Part shown: positions 8,977 to 15,364 of the stretch, piece by piece
How the letters are laid out: each line of letters begins with the position of its first letter
Position numbering within the stretch: position 1 is the first letter of the stretch
Origin: Candidatus Acetothermia bacterium
GTDB lineage: Bacteria; Bipolaricaulota; Bipolaricaulia; Bipolaricaulales; Bipolaricaulaceae
DNA: 16,806 nucleotides
NCBI GenBank assembly: GCA_003552425.1
Contig: PUMC01000122.1
Location: forward strand, 1-16,806
Direction of reading: 5' to 3'
The notes under the pieces: model-generated
The model's database searches: none
What the model saw: only the letters and a program-made list of their open reading frames with translations
Told to the model about the DNA's origin: nothing
Translations under genes and position numbers: made by a program

Positions 8977-9546
8977 TCAACACTCCTTTCGGCACATGTT
9001 AACAAAATAGCCGTGCACCCGTGTGTCTGCGGTGAGTTCAGGGTGAAAACTGGCCGCCACCAGATGCCCCTGGCGTACCCACACCGGGTCATCGCCGTGC
9101 TTTCCCAACACCTGCACCCCATCGCCTACCCTTCGGACAACCGGGGCTCGGATGAACGCGGCCGGGATCGGACCCCATGCGACACTGTCCACCACAGCCT
9201 CGAACGAGTCCACTTGGCGCCCCGTACCGTTGCGCTCGACGTCGATGTTCATGAGCTGCAGGTAGCGCTCACCCCAGTTCGTGATCCCCTCAGCCAAGAG
9301 GATCATCCCCGCGCATGTCCCGAAGGCCGGCAATCCTTCAGCAACCGCCTTGCGAAGCCCCGTCGCCAATCCATTGCTGTTCATCAACCGCCACATGGCG
9401 GTGGACTCTCCACCGGGCAGCACAACGCCCCCCAGACCCGACAAGTCGGCTGCACAAAGAACGGACACCGGCCGCACACCCAGGGATGCAAGAACCGCCG
9501 CGTGCTCACGGACGTCCCCCTGGACGGCCAGCACCCCGATCTTCAT
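8977..9546 (-). CDS. pdxT: Pyridoxal 5'-phosphate synthase, glutaminase subunit
   Basis: This 189-aa class I glutamine amidotransferase releases ammonia from glutamine and channels it to PdxS. The catalytic triad is visible: C78 in [14 protein letters not shown]168 and E170 in [10 protein letters not shown]. The conserved oxyanion-region motif [11 protein letters not shown] (41-51) and the FIRAPVV segment are also present. The ATG start (9546-9544) overlaps the pdxS stop by four bases (ATGA), consistent with coupled production of the two subunits, which form a 12+12 complex. Its 3' end carries the ribosome binding site for gap. It is complete and of usual length. Confidence 0.97.
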   Translation of the reverse strand: MKIGVLAVQGDVREHAAVLASLGVRPVSVLCAADLSGLGGVVLPGGESTAMWRLMNSNGLATGLRKAVAEGLPAFGTCAGMILLAEGITNWGERYLQLMNIDVERNGTGRQVDSFEAVVDSVAWGPIPAAFIRAPVVRRVGDGVQVLGKHGDDPVWVRQGHLVAASFHPELTADTRVHGYFVNMCRKEC

Positions 9547-10421
9547 CGATGTTGCATCCGTTCGTGTTCAGGGATCGAGTCGACGGACAGGCCCACCATG
9601 GCCTCCCCCAGATCGGCGGACACTTCCGCCACCACCTTGGGGTCCTCGTAGTGCGTACAGGCCATGACAATGGCTCGGGCACGCTGCTCGGCATTCTGAG
9701 ACTTGAAGATTCCCGAACCCACGAACACACCATCGCAACCCAACATACGCATCAGCGCCGCGTCAGCGGGTGTGGCGATGCCGCCAGCCGCGAAGTTGAC
9801 CACGGGCAACCGGCCCTGCTCGGCAACGATCGCCAGGATCTCCGCAGGAGCACCGATCTCCTTGCCGTACGACATAAGCTGCGCATGATCGAGGCCCTTC
9901 AGGCGGCGGATCTGATCGTTGAGTACGCGCATGTGCCGCACAGCCTCCACCACATCGCCGGTACCGGCCTCGCCCTTGGTGCGGATCATGGCTGCTCCCT
10001 CAGCGATACGGCGGGCAGCCTCCCCGAGGTCGCGACAGCCACACACAAACGGGATACTGAATTGCCACTTGTCGATGTGGTGGAACGGATCGGCGAGCGT
10101 GAGGACTTCCGACTCATCGATGAAGTCCACCCCCAGCGATTCCAGTACCCGTGCTTCGGCCAAGTGGCCGATGCGAGCCTTGGCCATCACCGGGATCGAG
10201 ACGGCCTCTTGGATGGCCTTGATCTTCTTGGGATCAGCCATCCTTGCGACGCCACCGTGGGCTCGGATGTCCGCAGGCACCCGTTCCAGGGCCATGACCG
10301 CCACAGCACCAGACTCCTCAGCGATGAGCGCCTGCTCAGGGGTGGTAACGTCCATGATCACCCCACCCTTGAACATCTCCGCGAACCCCGTCTTCACGCG
10401 ATAGGTGCCTTTCTCCATCAT
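9543..10421 (-). CDS. pdxS: Pyridoxal 5'-phosphate synthase, synthase subunit
   Basis: PdxS makes PLP directly from ribose 5-phosphate (or its isomer), glyceraldehyde 3-phosphate and ammonia from PdxT. The 292-aa protein is a TIM barrel with the key residues in place: D24 in [14 protein letters not shown]81 in [10 protein letters not shown] (Schiff base with the pentose) and K149 in [13 protein letters not shown] (second lysine). It also has [16 protein letters not shown] and the C-terminal segment that closes the active site. There are tandem ATGs at 10421 and 10418; I chose the first because GAGGTGAGG lies just upstream. Longer upstream extension into the intergenic region is ruled out by the promoter position. 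As the first gene after a clear promoter it should be the most highly expressed of the operon. Confidence 0.97.
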   Translation of the reverse strand: MMEKGTYRVKTGFAEMFKGGVIMDVTTPEQALIAEESGAVAVMALERVPADIRAHGGVARMADPKKIKAIQEAVSIPVMAKARIGHLAEARVLESLGVDFIDESEVLTLADPFHHIDKWQFSIPFVCGCRDLGEAARRIAEGAAMIRTKGEAGTGDVVEAVRHMRVLNDQIRRLKGLDHAQLMSYGKEIGAPAEILAIVAEQGRLPVVNFAAGGIATPADAALMRMLGCDGVFVGSGIFKSQNAEQRARAIVMACTHYEDPKVVAEVSADLGEAMVGLSVDSIPEHERMQHR

Positions 10422-10461
10422 CTTCCTCACCTCAAGAGGGGAAAAGTACGTTCCCTGAACG

Positions 10462-10467
10462 ATTATA
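10462..10467 (-). promoter_or_regulatory. -10 element of the pdxS operon promoter
   Basis: The minus strand carries a perfect TATAAT here, about 41 bases upstream of the pdxS ATG. Transcription would start near 10455, giving a leader of roughly 35 bases that includes the GAGGTGAGG ribosome site. The -35 region is poor: GTGCGA at a 16-base spacing, or GCGACA at 14 bases. The weak -35 with a perfect -10 leaves room for an activator. A 10-base palindrome lies immediately upstream. Confidence 0.7.
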
Positions 10468-10488
10468 CTTGGGAGACGGTTTGTCGCA

Positions 10489-10498
10489 CGGTGCACCG
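10489..10498. repeat. Palindrome upstream of the pdxS promoter
   Basis: CGGTGCACCG is a perfect 10-base palindrome touching the expected -35 position of the pdxS promoter. It could be a regulator site, but a single short palindrome in GC-rich DNA is weak evidence. Confidence 0.3.
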
Positions 10499-10650
10499 CC
10501 ACCCCACCGACACCGTTCTTAGAGCCAGGAAGCGCTTCGCCGCAGCAAGCGGCAGACGCACGGCGAAATGCTGGGCGACGCGCACGTGCCTGGCATGATC
10601 GTCGCAGCGTTGCTGATATACGGCGGCTGAGCGGGTACGCTTCGTCCGTC

Positions 10651-11550
10651 ATGGAGCACGAGGTGACGTTGCGGCCGCTGACACACGAGAACCTGAGAAC
10701 GGTCATCCGCCTGAGCGATACCCTGACGGAGTCGCAGAGCAGGTGCGTGGCCACCAATGTCGTCTCCGTTGCTCAGGCGTACGTCTGCGAGACTGCCTGG
10801 GTGCGCGTAATCTACCTTGGGGATGAGGTCATCGGCTTCGTGATGCTGGACCTCTATGAATCCGATGTCCCGGAGGCGGATCGCCCAGCGGTAGGGCTGT
10901 GGCGGTTCATGATCGGGCGATCGTGGCAAGGAAGAGGCTACGGACGACAGGTTCTTGATCAGCTTGTCGCATACTTCACTGTCCGGGGCTTCCGCACGAT
11001 GTACACGTCCGTCGTACCCGAGGAACCCGACGGACCGTACGACTTCTACATGAAGTACGGGTTCCTCGACACTGGGGAGAAGTGTGGCGATGAGGAGATC
11101 CTGCGCCTCCCGTTAGCCGGGGAGCCCGCTGATGCTCCACATCCGTTGCCGGTCACGGAACTGGTACCCCACGTGGCGCTCATCACGGTGTGGGTCGAAG
11201 ATATCGATGCGATGGGCCGTTTCTACCGGGATGTGCTCGGCCTTGTGGTGAACGAAGATCATGGTAGCTACCTCGCGTTCGAAAACGGCCCGGTCAGGTT
11301 TGCCCTCTGCGAGCGGAAAGTCATGCACACGCTCAGCGCAGCGTTCGACCTGCCGGCGCAAGGGCAACGGTTCGAACTCGCTTTTCGCTGCGAGTCCCCC
11401 GAGGATGTCGATGAAGCCTACAGACAGCTGGTAGCACGTGGCGCTATCGGCGTCGCGGAACCCCGGGACATGCCGTGGAAGCAACGTATGGCACTGTTCG
11501 CCGATCCCGAAGGCAACATCCACGAGGTCTTCGCCGACCGGGGCACATAA
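10651..11550 (+). CDS. GNAT N-acetyltransferase fused to a glyoxalase/VOC-superfamily domain
   Basis: This 299-aa protein has two domains. The N-terminal part (about 5-155) is a GNAT acetyltransferase: LRPLTHENL start, [10 protein letters not shown] strand, [20 protein letters not shown] with the acetyl-CoA loop QGRGYG (93-98) and [13 protein letters not shown]. It resembles the spermidine/SpeG-like and YjcK-like branch. After a proline-rich linker (about 157-172), the C-terminal part (about 173-299) is a VOC domain: [29 protein letters not shown], then [17 protein letters not shown] proteins include glyoxalase I, dioxygenases and resistance proteins that bind or modify toxic compounds. The substrate is unknown. 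ATG 10651 has no Shine-Dalgarno site; an in-frame GTG at 10663 is preceded by GGAG at 6 bases and gives a more usual GNAT start. The gene stands alone and divergent from the pdxS operon. Confidence 0.85.
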   Translation: MEHEVTLRPLTHENLRTVIRLSDTLTESQSRCVATNVVSVAQAYVCETAWVRVIYLGDEVIGFVMLDLYESDVPEADRPAVGLWRFMIGRSWQGRGYGRQVLDQLVAYFTVRGFRTMYTSVVPEEPDGPYDFYMKYGFLDTGEKCGDEEILRLPLAGEPADAPHPLPVTELVPHVALITVWVEDIDAMGRFYRDVLGLVVNEDHGSYLAFENGPVRFALCERKVMHTLSAAFDLPAQGQRFELAFRCESPEDVDEAYRQLVARGAIGVAEPRDMPWKQRMALFADPEGNIHEVFADRGT

Positions 11551-11642
11551 CAGGACGCCCACAGCAAGAGACCTCCACGCCTCGGACATGAGGGCACCTT
11601 GGTTGTACGGCTTGTGGTGTTCGTTGGCTGCTTTGAGGACAA

Positions 11643-11657
11643 CGCGTTCGGTACGCG
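11643..11657. repeat. Small hairpin, 5-bp stem
   Basis: CGCGT and ACGCG flank a five-base loop (TCGGT). There is no T-tract after it. It could contribute to transcription end after the GNAT-VOC gene, but this is weak. Confidence 0.3.
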
Positions 11658-11689
11658 ATGATTGCGACAAGACTTTCCGTATCGACAGT

Positions 11690-11705
11690 CCGCAGTTGAC
11701 TGCGG
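11690..11705. repeat. Perfect inverted repeat, 7-bp arms
   Basis: CCGCAGT and ACTGCGG are separated by two bases. It lies about 57 bases downstream of the 3' end of the minus-strand tRNA-Thr and could be an operator-like palindrome or an RNA hairpin in the tRNA trailer. No T-run follows it on either strand. Confidence 0.4.
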
Positions 11706-11762
11706 CGAGCGTGGGGACTTCGGCGGCCTCCTGCTAGGACCGACGTGCCGGAAACGCCGCCC

Positions 11763-11838
11763 TGGAGCCGGCGGGAGGACTTGAACCTCCGACCTGCGGT
11801 TTACGAAACCGCTGCTCTGCCTGCTGAGCTACGCCGGC
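11763..11838 (-). tRNA. tRNA-Thr, anticodon CGT
   Basis: The minus strand folds into a complete 76-nt cloverleaf. It has a 7-bp acceptor stem GCCGGCG/CGCCGGC, a D-arm GCTC...GAGC, an anticodon stem GCGGT/ACCGC with loop TTCGTAA (anticodon CGT, reads ACG, threonine), and a five-base variable region. The T-arm is GGAGG/CCTCC with loop TTCAAGT, the discriminator base is T and CCA is encoded in the gene. It is a single tRNA with no neighbouring tRNA genes and is transcribed divergently from rqcH. Confidence 0.97.
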
Positions 11839-11875
11839 GTACGTGGATGGTACCGTTCTGTGGGCAACCCTGCCA

Positions 11876-11933
11876 GGTCAGGGATCACGTCCTGAGACAC
11901 ACCGTCCGCGATGTGATGGTGCAAGACCTGACC
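11876..11933. repeat. Nested inverted repeat in the tRNA-Thr/rqcH divergent region
   Basis: The outer arms are GGTCAGG (11876-11882) and CCTGACC (11927-11933). Inside them are ATCAC (11884-11888) and GTGAT (11913-11917). The right arm overlaps the -35 region of the rqcH promoter. This could be a regulator-binding region for one or both divergent genes. Confidence 0.4.
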
Positions 11934-11951
11934 CCGGTTTGGGTTTATAGT
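11923..11951 (+). promoter_or_regulatory. Predicted promoter giving a leaderless rqcH transcript
   Basis: AAGACC (11923-11928) is 17 bases before TATAGT (11946-11951). The -10 matches five of six consensus positions and the -35 matches three. Only six bases separate the -10 from the ATG at 11958, so the expected transcription start coincides with the A of the start codon. No Shine-Dalgarno sequence precedes that ATG, consistent with a leaderless mRNA. Confidence 0.6.
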
Positions 11952-11957
11952 GCACCT

Positions 11958-13421
11958 ATGGAAGGGATCGAACTTCATGTTGCGTTGGGTGAGGTGAAGC
12001 ACCTTGTGGGGGCTCGCCTGAGCCGGGTGCACCAGGTGGGTGATGTGCTCATCCTGCGCACCTACGGACCCAGCGCGTCGTTGGCGCTGGATCCGGGGGG
12101 GAAGGCCTTTCATCAGACCGATCTCCGTCCGCCGGCACCTCCGGCGCCACCCCCCTTCTGCCAACTCGTGCGCCGGCTCTGCGGGCAACCCCTCGTGGCA
12201 GTGCAGCAAGCGGGATTTGACCGGGTACTCCGGCTGCGCTTCCCCGAGGCGGACTTGGTCCTCGACCTTCGACCTCGCCAGGGTGAGGTGTTTCTCCTTT
12301 GGCGTACGGGAAGGGTTGATGCATTGCGGGGGAGCTCGCCCCGCGACGCGGACTTCGACAGTCCCGGGGATCCGGCGCAGGGCATCGGCCCCCAGCTTCG
12401 CAGGGCAGCCGAGGCTTGGGGAGCCAGCCCGGAACGCTTGGCTCAGGAACTCCTCCAGCGTGAACCCCAAGGCTACCTCTACGAGACCGAACGGGGTCTG
12501 GTGGCGTCGTTCTTCCCGCGGGAAGAACTCGGCGACCCGGTGGCCACGATGGGGACCTACTGGCAAGCGTTGGACCCGTTGCTTGAGCGACAGCTGGTCG
12601 GGGCAAGCGCGCAATCGGTCCGCGAACGCCTGCGTCGGGCAACCCGTCGTCGCCAGCGGGCGCTGGAGACACTGGAGCAAGGGCGCGCCGAGGCGGGACG
12701 GTGGCCGGAACTCAAGAGCAAGGCGGATCTCATCCTCACACGTCTGTCCGAGATTCCTCACGGCGTAGCGGAGGTCGAGGTGGAAGGGTTTGACGGGACA
12801 CCGGTACGTCTATCCCTGGAACCCAGCTGCTCACCCACAGCCTACGCCCAGGCGCTGTACCGCAGGGCACGCAAACTGCGCCGCCGGCTGGAGTACCTGC
12901 CGCACCGGCGCGATTCCCTAGAGAGGGAACGCTCCAAACTCGAGGAACTCTCAGCCACACTGGCCCAGCGGCCTGATCTTGCACCCTACTTGGAGGAAAC
13001 GTTGGTCGCCCTCGGAGAGGAGGGGCCGGCTCGCCCCAGGGGGAACAAGAGCCGGGCGCAGAAGCCCCCGGCCCAGGCAAGGGAGATTCCCATCGATGGT
13101 TTCACCGTTCAAGTCGGCCGCTCGGCCCGGGAGAACGATGCGCTTGTGCGCAAGGCGCGCGGTGACGACCTATGGTTTCACGCCCGGGGCGTGCCTGGCG
13201 CCCACGTCCTCGTGTCCTCCAAGGGAAGGCCGGTTCCCGCCAACGTACTCCACAGAGCCGCCGAACTGGCGGCCTGGCATTCGCAAGCGCGGGGTGAGCG
13301 AACGGTTGAGGTCAGCTACACTGAAGGCCGTTACCTGCGCAAGCGCAAGGGCGCGCCGCCGGGTGCAGTCGTGCTCCTGAGGGAGAACGTGGTCCATGTA
13401 CCCGGAGATAGGGGGCCGTAG
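11958..13421 (+). CDS. rqcH: NFACT-family protein RqcH (ribosome-associated quality control, Rqc2 homolog)
   Basis: RqcH binds stalled 50S subunits carrying peptidyl-tRNA and adds C-terminal alanine tails that mark the nascent chain for degradation. This 487-aa protein has the NFACT-N domain (1-about 195) with the diagnostic Asp-Arg pair D88-R89 in QQAGFDRVLRLRFP. A helix-hairpin-helix/coiled-coil middle follows (about 195-345; includes the Rqc2-like SPTAYAQALYRRARKLRRR), then an NFACT-R domain (about 375-485; IDGFTVQVGRSARENDALVR, DDLWFHARGVPGAHV). It is shorter than the approximately 570 aa common in Firmicutes, mainly in the N domain and middle. I start it at ATG 11958, although the frame is open upstream: the extension would read antisense through tRNA-Thr, the family begins close to M-x-G-I-x-L-H, and the -10 element sits right before this ATG. 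The last base of its stop is the first base of the next gene's GTG. Confidence 0.93.
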   Translation: MEGIELHVALGEVKHLVGARLSRVHQVGDVLILRTYGPSASLALDPGGKAFHQTDLRPPAPPAPPPFCQLVRRLCGQPLVAVQQAGFDRVLRLRFPEADLVLDLRPRQGEVFLLWRTGRVDALRGSSPRDADFDSPGDPAQGIGPQLRRAAEAWGASPERLAQELLQREPQGYLYETERGLVASFFPREELGDPVATMGTYWQALDPLLERQLVGASAQSVRERLRRATRRRQRALETLEQGRAEAGRWPELKSKADLILTRLSEIPHGVAEVEVEGFDGTPVRLSLEPSCSPTAYAQALYRRARKLRRRLEYLPHRRDSLERERSKLEELSATLAQRPDLAPYLEETLVALGEEGPARPRGNKSRAQKPPAQAREIPIDGFTVQVGRSARENDALVRKARGDDLWFHARGVPGAHVLVSSKGRPVPANVLHRAAELAAWHSQARGERTVEVSYTEGRYLRKRKGAPPGAVVLLRENVVHVPGDRGP

Positions 13422-14083
13422 TGGATTGGGCATATGGGATCCTGGCAGTGGCAGCGTTGCTTGTGTGTGTCATCCCTCACGAGGTGGCGCACGGCTACGT
13501 AGCTTACCGATTGGGTGACCCAACGGCGAAGGCAGCGGGCCGCCTGACCCTCAACCCGATTCCTCATCTTGACCCCATCGGCTCGTTTCTTCTGCCGGTC
13601 ATGCTGCTCGTGCTCCGCCAGTTCGCGGGCTTTCCCATCGTGTTTGGCTGGGCCAAGCCGGTCCCCGTCAACCCCTATTACTTCCGGGGAGACCGCTGGC
13701 GAGGGATGCTGTGGGTGGCGCTGGCTGGTCCCGGCACCAACGTGGCCATGGCCCTGGTTGCGACATTGCTCGGACGGGGTCTCGTGGCTGTGGGCCTAAC
13801 CGCCTCGGTACCGTTGGCATTCCTGGCCCTCGTGGTGCTCCTATCCCTCGTGCTGGCGTTGTTCAACCTTGTGCCCGTGCCGCCTCTTGATGGATCCCGT
13901 ATTCTGGCGTACTTCCTCCCGCCGAAGTGGCGGGCCAGCATGGCTCAGCTCGAACCCTACGGGATGTTCATCGTCCTGGCCCTGCTTCTGGTGGGAGGCC
14001 TGGGCGTGGTGTTCGAGGTGGCAGGGAGGCTGTGGGGGCACCTGGTGGGGCTCCAGTGGGCCGTACTGTCCGGGCTCATCTAG
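13421..14083 (+). CDS. Site-2 protease-family (M50) intramembrane metalloprotease
   Basis: This 220-aa multi-spanning membrane protein carries the zinc motif HEVAH (H20, E21, H24) in VIPHEVAHGYVAYRLGDPTA and the second ligand motif NLVPVPPLDGSRIL (D157 in LDG). LNPIPHLDPIGS (44-54) and the GPGTN segment are also typical of the small S2P/YwhC (Rv-type SREBP-like, group without PDZ) proteins. About five or six hydrophobic segments can be seen. The GTG start overlaps the rqcH TAG by one base (TAGTG), so the two genes are co-transcribed and probably coupled. Members cleave membrane-bound substrates, but the substrate of this short PDZ-less group is mostly unknown. Confidence 0.92.
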   Translation: MDWAYGILAVAALLVCVIPHEVAHGYVAYRLGDPTAKAAGRLTLNPIPHLDPIGSFLLPVMLLVLRQFAGFPIVFGWAKPVPVNPYYFRGDRWRGMLWVALAGPGTNVAMALVATLLGRGLVAVGLTASVPLAFLALVVLLSLVLALFNLVPVPPLDGSRILAYFLPPKWRASMAQLEPYGMFIVLALLLVGGLGVVFEVAGRLWGHLVGLQWAVLSGLI

Positions 14084-14162
14084 ATCGGCCGGAACAGGCT
14101 GGAAGTACGCCGCCACAGCGGGAACGACAGCACAAGTATCGACAAGGAGGTGCGGATAACCC

Positions 14163-14252
14163 ATGTTGCGAGCCCAAGTGGGCAATCGCCTCGGCTTCCG
14201 TGAGGAACCGCGCAGACGCGGCGGGCACTCTTCGGCCACGTGGGTACAATGA
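14163..14252 (+). CDS. Possible 29-aa ORF directly upstream of tig
   Basis: ATG 14163 follows a full AAGGAGG (14144-14150) with a slightly long 12-base spacer. The ORF ends at TGA 14250-14252, two bases before an ATG of tig. The peptide (start MLRAQVGNRLGFREEP) is basic and matches no family I know. Inside it, GCGAGCCC...GGGC..TCGC can form a short stem-loop. It may be a leader ORF that hands ribosomes to tig, or the ribosome-site match may be accidental. The same arrangement occurs before the AEC transporter gene. Confidence 0.3.
   Translation: MLRAQVGNRLGFREEPRRRGGHSSATWVQ
14245..14250 (+). promoter_or_regulatory. Candidate -10 element for tig
   Basis: TACAAT matches the -10 consensus in five of six positions. 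At 17 bases upstream is CGGGCA, matching three of six -35 positions. It lies only 4 bases before ATG 14255 and 10 before ATG 14261, so a transcript from it would be nearly leaderless, as proposed for rqcH. Confidence 0.4.
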
Positions 14253-14260
14253 GCATGGCC

Positions 14261-15364
14261 ATGGACCATACACAACACATACAGGTAGAGCGAGACGGCG
14301 CCCTGGTCAAGCTGACCGTGAAGGTGCCCGAGGAGGCAATGCGGGAAGCGGAAGCGCAGCTCAAGGAGGATATCCGCCGTGCGGTGCGCGTCCCCGGTTT
14401 CCGCCCGGGCAAGACGCCGGTGCATCTAGCGCTGGCCCACTACGGAGAGGACGCGTACAAGGCCGATCTCAAGGAGGAACTCGTCAAAGAGTGGCTCCAC
14501 GAAGCCATGGATGCACACGGCTTCAAACCCGCCACGGCCCCCAAGGTGGAGATCAGGGACTTCGAGCCTGCGAAGACCCTGGAGTTCGAGGCCTCGTTCG
14601 AGGTGTTCCCCGAAGTGGAGATCACGGAGGCACCCGTGCTGGAACTTCCAGAGGCGGCCAGTCCTGAGGTATCCGACGAGGAGGTCGATGGCGTGCTCCG
14701 GGATCTGCGGCGGCGCTCGGCAGCACTTAAGCCCCGCGAAGGACCCGCCCAGAAGGACGACGTGGTGCGTATCAGCCGTAGTGGGCACACCTGGGAGGCC
14801 GAGGTCGACCCGGAGGGTGCCATGGGAGCGCAGCTGCTCGGCGTGGAGACCGGTCAGGAGATCGTCCTCAAGCACGATGATGCGGAGGAGACCTTCACCG
14901 TGGAAAGCGTGTACGAGGTGCTGCTCCCCGAGCCCGAAGAGGTGGCAGAGCAGTACGGTAAGGCCACGTGGGACGAACTCCGTGAGGAAGTGCGGGGTGA
15001 ACTCCTCAGACAAGCCACCCTGGAAGCCGAGCACCGGATGCGCCTCGGTGCGCTGGATGCGCTGGCCGAGAACCTAAGTCTCGAAGCGCCTCCGGGCCTC
15101 GTGGAAGAGGTCGTCGACGAGGAAGTGCAGCGCTTTGGAGGCAAGCAGGAACTGAAGGACGAGATCAGGGTCGCGGTGCAGCGTCGCCTACGAAGGGAGC
15201 TGTTGGCCCGCATGATCTGCGAACAGAAAGGCCTTCTCCCATCCGAGGACGAGGTCAACGCGGAAGCGGCTGAAGGGGATCAGGATCCCGATGCGGTTCG
15301 AGCAAGAATCCTCGCCCAACGGGCGGCCGATTGGGTGCTGGAGAGCCAAAGGAGGGACGCGTGA
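14261..15364 (+). CDS. tig: Trigger factor (ribosome-associated chaperone) with reduced PPIase domain
   Basis: Trigger factor docks at the ribosomal tunnel exit and shields nascent chains. The protein is 367 aa from ATG 14261; in-frame ATGs at 14255 and 14249 would add two or four residues, but the latter overlaps the -10 element. The N-terminal ribosome-binding domain has the signature [10 protein letters not shown] (44-53) and continues to about residue 150. The usual FKBP-like PPIase domain of about 95-100 aa is replaced by about 55 aa (166-220, [10 protein letters not shown] to VESVYEVLL), which keeps the first and last strands and the [14 protein letters not shown] segment. The C-terminal chaperone domain (about 225-367) is helical. 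Family length is usually about 420-450 aa. Its TGA overlaps the clpP start (GTGA), a common tig-clpP pairing. Confidence 0.92.
   Translation: MDHTQHIQVERDGALVKLTVKVPEEAMREAEAQLKEDIRRAVRVPGFRPGKTPVHLALAHYGEDAYKADLKEELVKEWLHEAMDAHGFKPATAPKVEIRDFEPAKTLEFEASFEVFPEVEITEAPVLELPEAASPEVSDEEVDGVLRDLRRRSAALKPREGPAQKDDVVRISRSGHTWEAEVDPEGAMGAQLLGVETGQEIVLKHDDAEETFTVESVYEVLLPEPEEVAEQYGKATWDELREEVRGELLRQATLEAEHRMRLGALDALAENLSLEAPPGLVEEVVDEEVQRFGGKQELKDEIRVAVQRRLRRELLARMICEQKGLLPSEDEVNAEAAEGDQDPDAVRARILAQRAADWVLESQRRDA
15348..15356 (+). promoter_or_regulatory. Strong ribosome binding site for clpP
   Basis: AAAGGAGGG lies inside the last codons of tig. GGAGG to GTG 15361 is five bases; to ATG 15367 it is eleven. 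The shorter spacing and the GTGA overlap favour the GTG start. Confidence 0.7.

Larger units (their letters stand above)
11551..11762. other. Intergenic spacer between the GNAT-VOC gene and tRNA-Thr
   Basis: No convincing gene is visible here. It contains two small perfect hairpins (11643-11657 and 11690-11705), neither followed by a T-run on either strand. Frames crossing it are mostly extensions of antisense frames from the VOC gene. It lies downstream of both the GNAT-VOC gene and the minus-strand tRNA, so termination signals would be expected, but none of the classic kind is seen. Confidence 0.5.

Noticed and set aside
10510..10580. Inverted TTCGCCG...CGGCGAA in the pdxS/GNAT divergent region
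   Set aside because: The arms compete with a second possible stem in the loop and no alignment to a known RNA element is apparent; too weak in GC-rich DNA.
9315..10598. 427-codon plus-strand ORF opposite pdxT and pdxS
   Set aside because: Both strands cannot be coding here; the minus strand has complete, catalytically intact PdxS and PdxT.
10422..10757. Longer PdxS reading frame starting at 10757
   Set aside because: The extension runs through the pdxS promoter and into the divergent gene; PdxS proteins start near the GTYRVK segment and the ribosome site is at ATG 10421.
11113..11670. 185-codon minus-strand ORF partly in the spacer before tRNA-Thr
   Set aside because: Most of it is antisense to the VOC domain. 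The part in the spacer resembles no family I recognise and has no clear ribosome binding site.
11763..11838. tRNA-Thr as an integration site for a mobile element
   Set aside because: No integrase, direct repeat of the tRNA 3' end or foreign-looking genes are visible on either side.
11745..11957. 71-codon in-frame N-terminal extension of rqcH
   Set aside because: It reads antisense through the tRNA-Thr (giving the well-known false peptide RREDLNLRPAVYETAAL), and the promoter -10 lies inside it. RqcH homologs begin at the later ATG.
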